Of a DNA stretch of 64,000 nucleotides, positions 1 through 11,092 are shown piece by piece; position 1 is the stretch's first letter, and each line of letters opens with the position of its first letter. Position numbers and translations under genes: made by a program. The stretch comes from Benincasa hispida (Eukaryota > Streptophyta > Magnoliopsida > Cucurbitales > Cucurbitaceae), in NCBI RefSeq assembly GCF_009727055.1, contig NC_052350.1:23123331-23187330 (forward strand), given 5' to 3'. Under the pieces are notes generated by a model. The model made no database searches, was not told the origin of the DNA, and saw only the letters and a list, made by a program, of their open reading frames with translations.

Positions 1-116
1 CTCTGTCAAAGTTATCGTGTTCAAAAATTTGAAAACAAAAGATAAGATACAAAGGCATATAACTAATAAAAAGAAAAGTGGCTCATCTTAAAATGCAAGG
101 TTATATTAAATAATAC

Positions 117-1584
117 CATCAGTCATCTTGGACTCAAGGATGGGAATGTTCTCATCATTTGCACGATCATAACCATAGCAACGCTTCCATGTACAAGTTT
201 GTTTATCAAACACATTCTTACCTCTTTTTATGATATTTATACCTGCAAAAGTTGCAAAGTACTAAAATTAAATTCCACCCAAGAAACTCCCAATTCCAAA
301 GTTTTGTATTTGACTGGATTATGCCTCTTTTTACCCGTTTTTTCCTTTATAGAAAGTCAGCCTTTCAGCTCAATTCAATTCAAGCCACACAATTGAATGA
401 TTGTAAATATGAATATTTTAAGACAAAACAGAACATCATAAAAACAGAGGAAAGCAGAACAAAAATGGCCAACCTTTTTTTTAGCAAAAAGTTCCCATTT
501 TGTAGGAGGCTTAGGCTTTGGAAGCTGGAAAGCAAGAAAAATGTTACATCAACCAATAATGTAGACATCCATAGTTTAAAAGGGACAATGAGAAGATAAA
601 CAAAAATATTAAATATTAAAGGGCTTACATGCTTCCCCCTAGGCAATCTTGTTTTAGGTGGAGGCAACTCCACTAGAGGACCATCTTTGTCTTCAGTTGA
701 GGGCAGGAAGAAAAGTTCATTCGCAATAGCTTGAACTAGCTCCGTACCCTTCTGTAGACATTCGTTCACTAACTCCTCCCTATAATTATAAAAGTAACAA
801 ACCAAAAACAGTAAAGATCCTCTTCAAATAACATGAATATGTATGTGCCAACGTGTTTAATAATTTACTTGATTCTAAAGGCCAAATTGGGTTCTACAAT
901 TAAAAAAAAAGTTAGAATTTAGTCACTATGGTTTTAAAATTAAAATGGAATACCTTTGGCTTGATAAAACCTCATATATAGTTCATAGGGTTTCGTTCGA
1001 TAATAGTCCCTACTTGATAAAACCTCATAAATAGTCCTTAGGATTTTGTTTGATACGAGAATATTATTGAATGAAACTTTGGGGACTATTCTCATAAGTC
1101 ATAAATAGTCCAGTACTAAATTCTAACTTTCTCCACACTGGAACAAAATTTGTGATTTAACCTATTCTGAACAACCAAAACCCTCAAAGATGGTAGGGTC
1201 AGATATTGAGTACATCCTAGTTTTCTCTAATTATCGAATTTTCTCAATAACATGTTTGCAGTAATTTATCGACACACATAGTCAATAATAATCAAATAAA
1301 CAGAATTCAAGGCGTTGTTCTTCAAAGCCAATTCGGTTCAAAGATGTCAATCAACAGAAACGAAAGGGCAGTACCAGAAACCCAAACGAAAAGCCCCATT
1401 GAATTCAGAGAGAAAAAAAATTCCGAAACAATGCGAACTTAATCCGCGTAGTACGTGCTTTGAAAAAGAGATTGTCGGAGGGAGAAGAGACTAACCTGGA
1501 GGACGGCGGGGAGATAAAATTGTAGTGAGGATTGAGCGCCATGAGATGACCAAGGTCGACCTGAACAGGCTGCTGGATCTTCAT
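117..1584 (-). pseudogene. RRS1: RRS1-like ribosome biogenesis gene, partial, probably frameshifted
   Basis: RRS1 is a nucleolar factor for 60S subunit (5S RNP) assembly. Four exons can be placed on the minus strand: exon 1 at 1584-1496 (ATG then MKIQQPVQVDLGHLMALNPH), exon 2 at 779-629 ([20 protein letters not shown], then [20 protein letters not shown]), exon 3 at 524-474 ([17 protein letters not shown]) and exon 4 at 242-117 (TWKRCYGYDRANDENIPI). All junctions have GT donors and AG acceptors, and the order matches plant RRS1. Exon 4 may end at a GT at 116-115, with the C-terminal exons outside the window. Odd points: exon 3 ends in phase 0 while exon 4 is open only in phase +1, so spliced reading meets a stop at once. 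Several usually conserved residues differ (KRRHGYDR reads KRCYGYDR). I judge it a decaying paralogue; a one-base sequence error is the alternative. The family call is much firmer than the pseudogene call. Confidence 0.8.
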
Positions 1585-1629
1585 CTCCGGCCGATTCAAG
1601 AGACTTCTCAGGCGAAAGAGAAAAATACC

Positions 1630-1720
1630 AAATTCAGGGTTTAAGAGTGGGACCAGAGGTCAGAACGACGCCGTTATATAAGTTTTGCTTTTCGCATTGT
1701 TCATTAAGCCCTAAATTGAT
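1630..1720 (-). promoter_or_regulatory. Putative promoter and 5' UTR of the RRS1-like gene
   Basis: Reading the minus strand upstream of the ATG at 1584, there is a TATATAA box near 1674-1681. A telo-box core (AAACCCT, seen as AGGGTTT on the plus strand at 1636-1642) lies between it and the ATG. A second imperfect copy, AAGCCCTAAA, is on the plus strand at 1706-1715. Telo-boxes are typical of plant ribosomal and ribosome-biogenesis promoters, which fits the gene call. The transcription start is inferred. Confidence 0.45.
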
Positions 1721-1803
1721 CTCACGGCCAACCAATCGAATTATTAATCACTTGAATTAAAAGAAAAGAGTGTCAACCTATAACCAACGGAATGAATTAA
1801 GGT

Positions 1804-1991
1804 TAGAGATGTCAAAAAAAATTCAAGGGGTCGGAGTCCACGAGGACCCACTTGAATGGGTAGGGAATTCTCGAATATACATAAAATAAGGGAGAGTGAA
1901 ATGTTTTTTTCCGTTTGCAATTTGGGGTCAGAAACAGGGAATATATTCCCGATCTCGTATCCCTGCCCCACCCCGTCTCGACTTCTGTATA
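1804..1991. mobile_element. Degraded hAT-type MITE with G-rich and C-rich subterminal ends
   Basis: The left end TAGAGATGTC matches the terminal inverted repeat of the two better-preserved copies at 29113-29688 and 32069-32840. The body carries the same GGGG/CCCC-rich subterminal sequence (CCTGCCCCACCCCGTC near 1965-1980). The right terminus is eroded, and I cannot identify an 8-bp target duplication. No coding capacity. Confidence 0.55.
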
Positions 1992-2396
1992 TAAATTATA
2001 TATATATATATATTAATATTGTAGATTTTGTTAGGATGATTATGAAAGTTTTAATTATTTAAGTTTAAGACTTTATTACTTTAATTCCTTAGATGTTGTA
2101 ATATTTAAGATGAGACGTTCTAATTGTTGAATTTTAATTTATAAAAATTATGAGAATTTAGCATTTTAATTACATTTTTTTCAATTGAATGTGTATTATT
2201 ATTTTTATTACCAAAATTAATAATATTTTATTTAAATGAAAGTTGTATTGGATAAATTGTTAAAAATATAAATTTAATTTAAATAAAAAATTATTAGAAA
2301 NTAATATTGTAGATTTTGTTAGGATGATTATGAAAGTTTTAATTATTTAAGTTTAAGACTTTATTACTTTAATTCCTTAGATGTTGTAATATTTAA
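1992..2396. repeat. TA microsatellite and duplicated 95-bp block around a one-base gap
   Basis: A TA run at about 1992-2012 is followed by a 95-bp block (2014-2108). The block is repeated essentially base for base at 2302-2396, immediately after the single N at 2301. Identical sequence restarting right after an N is the usual sign of two contig ends that overlap but were joined rather than merged. The 190 bp between the copies is plain AT-rich sequence. Confidence 0.7.
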
Positions 2397-3359
2397 AGAT
2401 AAAATGTTCTATTTAATGAAATTTTCGTAGATATCTCTAATTAAGACTACATGGTAGGAGTGATTTTGACATGACTATAATTATTAATCACTTTTGTTAT
2501 TACCAAAATTACTTAACCTGAAAGTAGTTATGGTTGGCAAATAAACGAAATTGATTTAGAGTATACAAAATTTGGTGATTTTGAAATCTGAAAGGCCGAA
2601 ATCATTAATATAGTATAGTATAAATATTAACTTTTTGCAACCAAAGTTCAAATCACGATATTTTCTCAAAATTCTTCCTCTAATTTTAAAAATTCAAAAT
2701 TCAAAATCACCTTTAATTATAGGAAAGTTTTGAAGACAAATTGGAATCAAGTCAATAACAGGTGGGTTTTTTTTTGTTTTAGTTGAAGGGTTTTTGTTCA
2801 ATTTGGTGGTCGTTTATTTAATATAGGTCATGAAAAATCGTTCCATTTTTCTGATTTTTTTGGTTTTAGATAAGATATTAATGGTTATATCATTATATCA
2901 AGTTTAGAGTAATCAATGTATATTACACTGCTAAAGATTTTCGAGTTCAATTTTCATTTACTCTCCTTTCCAAAATATTAGAAATCAATTGGAATTTTTA
3001 TACATATAGTCTTAATTATAACCCAATATTACACTTATATATTGAACTTTTCATTTTTTTTCATAAATGTCACATTATTGAACTTTATATTTAAAAAAAA
3101 TAAGTGATCTTTTATTATTTAACCCTCCAAACATTAAAAATAATACAAAAGTGGAAAAACTTTTTATATCCCATTCATCTTCATAAACAATTTCTTTTTA
3201 ATAATTTCATTTTTCTCTCATGCAAAACTGGAAAAACTTTTCATATCTCACACCTTCGTTAATGATTTCTTTTTAATAATTTCATTTCTCTCTCATCTTT
3301 TTATATCCAACCCATACTTCATCTTCTCATATCCAACCCGTACTTCATCTTCTTCAATT
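2397..3359. other. AT-rich gene-free stretch
   Basis: No coding frame, RNA gene or mobile-element terminus is recognisable. The last 200 bases (about 3160-3359) contain two similar copies of a block including TTTCTTTTTAATAATTTCAT and become pyrimidine-rich. Confidence 0.6.
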
Positions 3360-3780
3360 TCTCTCTCAAAACTCTCTCTCATCTTTCCATCGCTGTCTCT
3401 CTCTCCATCTACCTTGCCACCGTCGCCACCTCCCACCGTCGGTCCACCTTGCCATCGTTGTCACCTCCCTCCGTCTATCCATCTTGTCATCATCGATGAC
3501 GCACCTACCAAGATTTAGTCATCGCCTTCTTCCTCAGATTTGGCACGTAGAGCGAATCTTTCAATGCAGGGCGAGTAGATCTGACACATCTTTGGCATGT
3601 GGCGAGCAGATCTGGCGCGGGGCGTTTTTACGATGTCGGGCTAGGAGATTTAGCGTGGGATAATTTTTTCGGCCTAGGCGAGCAAATTCGACGTGGAGTT
3701 ATTTTCCAGCGTGGGGCGAACAGATCCAACACGGGATGAACCATTTGCTCGGGGTTCTAGATGATGATGGTCGACAGTGG
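3360..3780. repeat. Pyrimidine tract followed by a GC-rich block of imperfect repeats
   Basis: A CT-rich tract with repeated GTCGCCACCTCCC-like words (about 3360-3500) leads into a GC-rich island (about 3535-3760). The island repeats a degenerate unit built on GCGAGCAGATCTGGCGCGGG, with variants near 3565, 3600, 3635, 3675 and 3715. Composition contrasts sharply with the surrounding DNA. It could be a captured 5' UTR or a decayed element end. No convincing reading frame. Confidence 0.4.
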
Positions 3781-4750
3781 TATATATTGTGGTTTTTTTT
3801 ATATATACTATGATATATACTGTCATATGGGTTTTATATATATATATATATATTATATATATATATATATATTATACTATCGTATGATGATTTTTCGTTT
3901 TCAATATATAGGGTGGTTTTTTTTATATGTATTGTGATATATATATTCTTTTTCAATATATAAGGTGATTTTTCGATATATACTATGATATATATCTTTG
4001 ATTTTTTATTGAGACTTTCTTTATTATGATAAATACACTAATATATATTGAACATAAATTCATTTGTGATTTATATATATTCGTTTCTAATCTTACTAGT
4101 ATATTTCATATATTGTTTACAATATTTGCAAACATTTGAGGCAAATGTTCTAACATATTTTTGAAAATAACCATAAATCTAAACTATGGTATATATATAT
4201 ATAACATCATTTTACTAGTATATTTAAAAATATGTTGGTATATTGAAAAATATTTTACCATTTTACTAGTATATTTCATATATTGGTTTGAATATTTGCA
4301 AACATCTAAAATGATGTTCGAAGATATAGAGATATACATACCAAAGCAACAAAATATCAATACCTAAATAGAAGTGCATATATATCATAATACTTGAGAT
4401 ATATACATCGAATAAACAATAAAATATATTGACATACATATCAAAAAGTATTTGAGTTCTAAGGTATATTTAAAAATAACCATGAAAATTTGAGTAGATA
4501 TAAAATATATTTACCAATATATTTCATAAATTTTTTAGAATGTTTCCAAATAAACAATGAAATATATTACATGTACAAGGGAACAAACATGAATCAATCA
4601 CATAATATAAAATATCAACATAAAAAAAGAAATGGTGATTTATGTCAAGAATTGAATCAATCTCTAATATATATATTGTGGTATTTTTCATATATGTGTT
4701 AGAATATTTTTAAATATCTAACAAAATATTCTGAAATATATTTTAAATGA
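3781..4750. repeat. TA-rich low-complexity block
   Basis: Long TA runs (about 3835-3878) and many recurrences of ATATACTATGATATATA-like words and of TTTACTAGTATATTT (for example near 4209 and 4260) show a decayed AT minisatellite. Short frames here are products of low complexity. Confidence 0.5.
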
Positions 4751-5224
4751 CCATGAATCCATTAAAAAAACAATACGTGAAACCAACGAAAATAAAAAAT
4801 AAAATATCATTAAATGCATTTTCTCTCTCTAGTTAAATTAAATAAAGGAAAATTTTCAAATTTTCTCTCCATTTGAAAATGTTAAAAAAACATATTAAAT
4901 ACGTTTTTTCTCTCCGTAATAAATGCAGTTTCTCTCTCCATCATTAACCTATTGAGGAAAAACGAAAATAAAAAAAAGGAATAATTATACAAAAAAAAAC
5001 AATTATGCATGAAAATTTAAAAAAAAGGGTAATCTGTCCACAGAAATTACAAAAATCTTTCATTGAAACAATACACAAGAAAATACATTTGATGATTATT
5101 TATGTAAAAATCTCAAATCAATTTGTACTCGAATTTCTATTTTACTTTATTACTTTTAAGTTCAAACCTCATCCTTAAAAAAAAAAAAAATATTTAAAGT
5201 GTACCATCCACATAATTAATATCT
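4751..5224. other. AT-rich stretch, nothing recognised
   Basis: Contains homopolymer A runs (for example about 5178-5190) and CT-rich patches. I see no gene, RNA or element end. Confidence 0.5.
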
Positions 5225-5910
5225 TAACTAAACTAACTAAAATGAACCTTTACATGTTTTACAACCAAAGTGCATCAGTAAGCTGATATACACCATATCA
5301 AAGTGTATCAATAAGCTTATATATTTAATATCAAAATATAAAAGTACATCAATCACATAATTGTTGTACCTAAAAGAGAGTATATCAATAAAGCATGTAT
5401 GTTTCATTTTATAAATATGAATCATGATCTTTCAAGTGTATATGCAGTCAAATATAAGATGTGAGTGTACCAGATATCAATGACATTAATGTATTAGCAA
5501 TATATCTAACAACAATCAACATTCTAAATGTATCAACAATATATCTAACAATAATCAACATTCAATGAATAACTTATTTTGAAGTAAAATATGCGTGTTT
5601 CATTTTATAAGCATGATATTCTAAGTGTATCAGCAATAAATCAGATATAAAATATGAGTGTATCAAACATCCAATTAGTAAATATTGAAGTAAGACATAA
5701 GTGTATCAATAGTATATCTAACAACATTCAACATTCCATATATATCACCATATATCAAACAACTTTTAAATATATCAATAATATATCAAATATGTACCAA
5801 AAGTATAATACGTATCAATAAATTTTGAAAAAATATCAGTAACATATCAACAATATCACATAACAATATGTATAATATCATGTATTATAGCTTATACAAT
5901 ATTACAAATA
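5225..5910. repeat. Degenerate minisatellite based on GTGTATCA
   Basis: Units beginning GTGTATCA or GTATCAAT and containing ATATATCTAACAACATTCA recur roughly every 40-60 bases with many changes (for example near 5298, 5530, 5615, 5660 and 5701). Confidence 0.5.
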
Positions 5911-5924
5911 ATAATAATAATATG

Positions 5925-6078
5925 AATGGCTATTTTGAAATATAGAAAAGTGAGCTAATTTATTTACAAATAATATAGATGATAGATATTGATAGACATC
6001 TACTGGTGTCTATTCTTGACATTGATAGAAATCAATTAATGTATATCATTGTCTATCATTAATAGATAGTGACATTTT
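5925..6078. repeat. Host interspersed repeat (GATAGA/CTATC type) interrupted by element A
   Basis: Alternating TGATAGACATC and GTCTATCATT words form a degenerate palindromic repeat. It ends in GACATTTT at the junction with element A and appears to resume as ATTTTGCTATATTTG at 31722. This gives both the TSD and the original target. I associate this repeat type with cucurbit genomes from memory; that is not proven here. Confidence 0.5.
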
Positions 6079-7984
6079 GTATGGTGTTGATAATCAACAT
6101 GTGAAAGAAAACAGGATCGTAAGCACTCTAACTATATTAATTTAAGCTAACAAGCATGCAAGGTTAGAAATACAACTTAGGGTTTCAAAAATTTACCTTC
6201 GAAGAATCTCCTCCAAAGCTCCAATCTACCGCTCAATTCTTCACTCTAATGCTTGTACACCATCTCAAGATCTTTCTTACTATTCTCTTGATACTTATAT
6301 TGGATTGTGAGATCCGAAATGAGGTTGAATTTGAAGGAATTTAGAGAAATTTTCAGTTTTGGTGTCCAAAACCTAGAGGGAATAATTGCATGAATCATTT
6401 TCTAGCTAGTTAAATACATATTTAATCAAATTTGATATGCAATCTTATTACATGTTAGATTGATACTATGACTTAACATAGTGAGTGGATGCAAGGTATT
6501 GTAAGTTGGATAAATCCACTAAAAGGATTTTTTTCTAATTAAAAATGATTTTCAATAGAATCAATTTTAAAATGATTTTTTTTTTCAAATTAATTCACTT
6601 AATTAATTTAAACCAAATTCTTTTAAAATTAATTTTAAATAAAATTAATTCGAATAATTAATTTGAAATATATTTATTTCAAATAAAATAAAATAAAATA
6701 TAAATAAATAAATAAATAATTTAATTAATTAATTAATTTAATATTTAATATTAACACGCCACCTATTCCAAACATGAATCCATATTCATGTATTTAATAC
6801 TTAAATCATATTTAAATATTTTTCGGTACTCTAAATTCATTTAGTTCGATAATTAAACATATAATTATATCATATATAATTAATAATTCCTTCAAACCGA
6901 ATTTGAATATTTCAAATTTTCTCATCACACTATTCTAAGATTTAATCCATTTTTGAGCTAGTAGGGGGACCTAATGGACATACAAATCATGTGCTCTAAC
7001 GATCCGAGATTAATTGGCTAAATTTTTTTAACTAAATTAATCAACATTCGTTAACTACAGAGTCACTCCATTAAAGTCTAGTAGCTGCACTCTTTTCACT
7101 ATAGATATATTTCTATTCATTTGATTTAACCATGATTAGTAAGTCAATTCTTCACAAGTTGTTTGTATTAACAGTTGGGTCACAATTATCATTTTACCTT
7201 TATAATACATCTTGCTTCTTAAGTCTTTACTGATCCACTAATGAACAATTGGTTTATGATCCTACCAATAAATCGAGCCCCTCTTAGTCATAGAGAGAGT
7301 GGGGCCCCTTGTTCAAGACTAGGAGTCAGTACTTAAGGGAACAACTTATCTGCTAACCCTGAAATCGGGTCGGAGCAAATTTGATCTTGCAAGACTATGT
7401 CATCAACTATCTACCCAGTCTTATCCTTGAAATGGGAGGCTTAGCGATGTTGAGTCACTCTCACCTATGCGTATAAAAGGATAATCTTGAATAAACAGGA
7501 GTTCATAGTTAACTCAGGATTAAGATCGAGTTACCTTAGGTCATCAGATTGAAATAATCAGTTTTAATAGTAAACGGTATTATAAAGAAAAGTTACTATT
7601 TCGTGGTCCAGTCTTATGCAAACATCTTTTGCATAGGATGTTTTCACTCACATGTCTTCACATGAATGATTTCAGGATCACATCGTTTGTATCCAATACA
7701 AAATGGGCCACATCTATAGTATCCCCAAGATAAGGTATCCAACTTTATCCTTATAATTATAGACCGTTTTGACTATATATTAAAGCCTAATCTACTTTTA
7801 TGTCTCCACATAATGTTCAAGTATCCATGCTATAGCCAGGGGTTCATTAGTTTATTGGATTTAAGCTTTACAAGTGCAATTTATACATTCAATAAAAACT
7901 TTATTGAATAAACCTCAATAACATTGCAAATAGAATAAGTTTAATGTTCACAAAACTACAAGTTTTAGGAGATACAACCCAAAA
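6079..7984 (-). repeat. 3' LTR of element A
   Basis: About 1.9 kb, homologous along its length to 29779-31721. On the minus strand it should begin TGTTGGGTTGTAT; here the first bases are mutated (ACCCAAAA on the plus strand near 7984). Just beyond lies the purine tract AGTCCAAGTGGGAA, where plus-strand DNA synthesis would be primed. Its low end reads ATTATCAACACCATAC on the minus strand. Confidence 0.8.
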
Positions 7985-9136
7985 AATTCCCACTTGGACT
8001 AAAACTCCAGTAGAGTATCATATATACAATGTTGAGTATGAGAGAATAAATATAAATACAATAAACTAGGACATCAGATACCTATTAATTCTCCCACTTG
8101 CCATTGATTTATAAAACCCATAGTCCCAGTCCCACTAGGTGACCCTCAAATACTTTAGCCGTGAAAACCTTCATAAACGGATCAACTAAATTGTCCTCTA
8201 AGGCGATCTGTATGACGATCACATCTCTTTGATGAGATGGTACTTACGCTCGATGTGCTTCCTATGCTTATAGCTCCTCAGTTCTTTAGAATATGCAACT
8301 GCTCCACTGTTATTGCAATAAAGGGTGATGCATATTTGGAACTACTTTCAAATCATTCAAGAACTTTCTAAACATTACTGTTTCTTTCGCTGCTTCACAT
8401 GTAGCTACATACTTCGCTTCCACGGTGGAATCAACAATACAACTTTGATTTATGCTCCTCCAATTAGAGTGAATATTGATCTTGAAGTAGATTTCCTAGA
8501 ATCCACATCAGTCTGAAAATCAGAATTAATGTATCTAGTAAGGATAAGATCCTTAGCACCATACACAAGCTTGTAGTCCCTCATTCTTTGAAGATACTTA
8601 AGGTTGCTCTTAATGGCAGCTCAATGATCATATCCAGGATTAGATTGAAACCTGCTGACTATTTCCACTGCATAGCAAATGTCTGGACATGTACACAATA
8701 TGACATACATCAAACTTCTAACTACTGATTCATATGGAATTCGTTTCATAACCTCAACTTCTTGAGGTGTCTTAGGACATTGTTTCTTAGACAAATGAGT
8801 TCTACGTCTAAAAAGTAACAGATCTCTCTTGGAATTTTTTATTTTATATCTAGACAACATCTTGTCTATATAAGATGCATGAGATAATGCTAACGTTTTA
8901 TTCTTGCGATTCCGAACAATTTGGATTCCAAGAACATATTGTGCATCTCCCAAAATTTTCATTTGGAACTGTGATGCCAACCATCTCTTAACAACCAGGA
9001 AATCTATCTCATTCCCAATGAGTAGAATATCATCAACATATAATACTAGAAAAGCTATAGTTTTCTTGATAATCTTTTTATAACACAAGGTTCATCAACG
9101 TTCTGTTCAAAGTCAAAAGATTTCACAGTATCAAAC
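7985..9136 (-). pseudogene. Element A: RNase H and C-terminal RT fragment
   Basis: The minus strand encodes the copia RT core with the catalytic motif LYVDDILLIGNE (near 9045-9010), then YVLGIQIVRNRKNKTLALSHASYIDKMLS and the GSLMY-type region (RSLMYVILCTCPDICYAVEI), up to about 8621. After a frame break, RNase H remnants follow, including EAKYVAT (8421-8401, normally EAEYVA). RT copies the element RNA into DNA and RNase H removes the template. The YVDD motif is intact, but the chain is cut upstream by the solo LTR at 9137 and by stops downstream. Confidence 0.8.
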
Positions 9137-10978
9137 TGTTGGGTTTTATGTCCTAAAAACACGGAGTTTGTAAAATAATAAACAACTTCTATGATCAATA
9201 TACTTGTTATTGATTTCATAAATTATACAAAAGTCTAAATCCAATAAACTAAGACCCATGACTATTGTATGAGTACTTGAACTTTATGTAGAGACATAAG
9301 AGTGGACCGGGTTCGAGTAAATAGTCAAAATGATCTATAGTACATGAATGAGGTTAGGTACCTTATTCTGGTAACACCATTCGATGTGCCCTACTCTGTA
9401 GTTGTTACAAAGAGTTGTAAAGCGCTACATATGATGTGATCCTAATTCGTACATGTTATGACATGAGGAGTGGGGACGTCCCATTCAATGAGTTTGCATA
9501 AGATTAGGACCAAGAAATAAGTCACTCTTACTTTATCACGTTGTTTACTGTTTAAGACTGACTATTTCACCTAGATGACCTAGGTAACTCGATCTTAATC
9601 TTGAGCTAACTATGAACTCCTATTTTTTTTTGGGATTTTCCTTAGATTTACATAGTTGAGGGTTGGCTCAATAAGACTCCCATTTCAAGGGTAAGCCCGA
9701 ATAGATAGCTGGGGTCATAGGGTGCAAGACGGAGTTCAGCCTACCCGATTTAGGGATAGGAGAAAGGTTGTTCTCTCAAGTACTAAATCCAAGTCTTGAA
9801 CAAGGGGCCCTACCCTCTCATTGGGCTGAGAGGGTTTGGTTTAATGATTGGATCACAAACCAGTTGTTCATTAGAGGATCGGTAGGGACTTGAGAAATAA
9901 GACGTAATCTTGGGGGTAAAACAAATATTTGACTCAGCCGTTATTACGAACAACCTATAAAGGGTCGACTTGCTAATTATAGTTAAATCATGTCGACATA
10001 ATATGTCTACAATGAGGGGAGTGCAACTATGGGCTTTAGTGGAGTAACTTATTAGTTAACGAATGGGGATTAATTTAGTCTAATGAGTTTAGCCAATTAA
10101 TCTCAGATTGTTAGAGCCCATGATCTGTAGATACGTGAGGTCCCCCTACTAGCTCGTAACGGATTAGCTCTAGAATAGCGTGGTAAGTTAACTTGAAACG
10201 TTCAAATTAGAATTAAGGGAATTAGTAATTATATGAGATATAATTACATGTTTAATTTTAGAATTAAATAGAATAGGAGAACTTATATATTTAAATATGA
10301 TTTAAATATATAAAGATGGATATGTGTTAAAATTAATTTAATATTTGATATTAAATTATTAAGTTTTATTTAATAATTAATTTATAAAATTAATTATTTT
10401 TTATTTTTTTTTTTAAATCAAAATTTGATTTTATGATAAAATTGAAAAGAAAAAAAACAACAACAAAACACTAAATAGAAAAAAGAGTTTTTCGATTATC
10501 CATCTTTGTAGTTGTTCACACATGAAGCATTTGCTTTGGCCTTGTCTTCTCCAAGCATGAGCCGCAACTCATGCAACTTTTTTCTTTGCATGTTGATCTA
10601 CAATATAATGAAGAGATTGGAGTGAAAATCGAGCATGCAATCCATAGAGATTTTGAGAGAAATTTTGGTATGAAGAAAGAGTTCTTCAGCTAGTTTTCTA
10701 CAGTGAGCATTTCTCTTTCTACCCTTGATTCAAGCTTGTTTTGAGTCCCATAACTCAATCTAGAGCACCAAGAGAATAGTGGGGAAGATCTTGAGGTGGT
10801 CTAGAACAAGATTTGGAGAAGATAGCAGCTGGTGAAGGAGTTTTGAAGAAGTTCTACAAGAGGTATGTCTTGAAACTCACTTGTTTCTACAAAAGCATGC
10901 TTTATATTTTGCCAAAATTAGTGAATTCGAGTGCTTAGATGATCCTTATGCTTCCGCCACTATTGATACAATCCTACA
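9137..10978 (+). mobile_element. Copia solo LTR inserted in RT of element A
   Basis: Starts TGTTGGGTTTTATGTCC and ends ATACAATCCTACA, 1842 bp, plus orientation, the same LTR family as 13894-15748. RT sequence of element A runs up to each side (TATCAAAC on the left, AAATCTATATTCC on the right). The uninterrupted paralogue in element B (about 16157-16180) reads GTGTCAAATCTTATATT, so the target duplication was AAATC with one base lost in the left copy. No internal region, so it is a solo LTR left by LTR-LTR recombination. Confidence 0.8.
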
Positions 10979-11092
10979 AAATCTATATTCCAGGATCTAG
11001 ATGTTTGTTTCAATCCATAAATGGATCGCTTTAGCTTGCAAACCTTTTGCTCTTACCCTGTTTAATAAACCCCTCTGATTGAGACATACAGA
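10979..11092 (-). pseudogene. Element A: short RT fragment between two insertions
   Basis: On the minus strand this encodes the copia RT motif KRSIYGLKQTSRSWNI, preceded by EQKVCKL-like sequence. It joins the fragment ending at 9136 to the one starting at 22918 once the solo LTR and element B are removed. It is too short and degraded to act alone. Confidence 0.75.

Noticed and set aside
380..805. Single 141-residue minus-strand frame taken as a whole gene
   Set aside because: Only 629-779 is exon; the remainder reads through the intron after the GT donor at 628-627, giving a hydrophobic non-conserved tail.
3835..3880. TA runs considered as an origin or matrix-attachment site
   Set aside because: Simple TA microsatellite; no further evidence.
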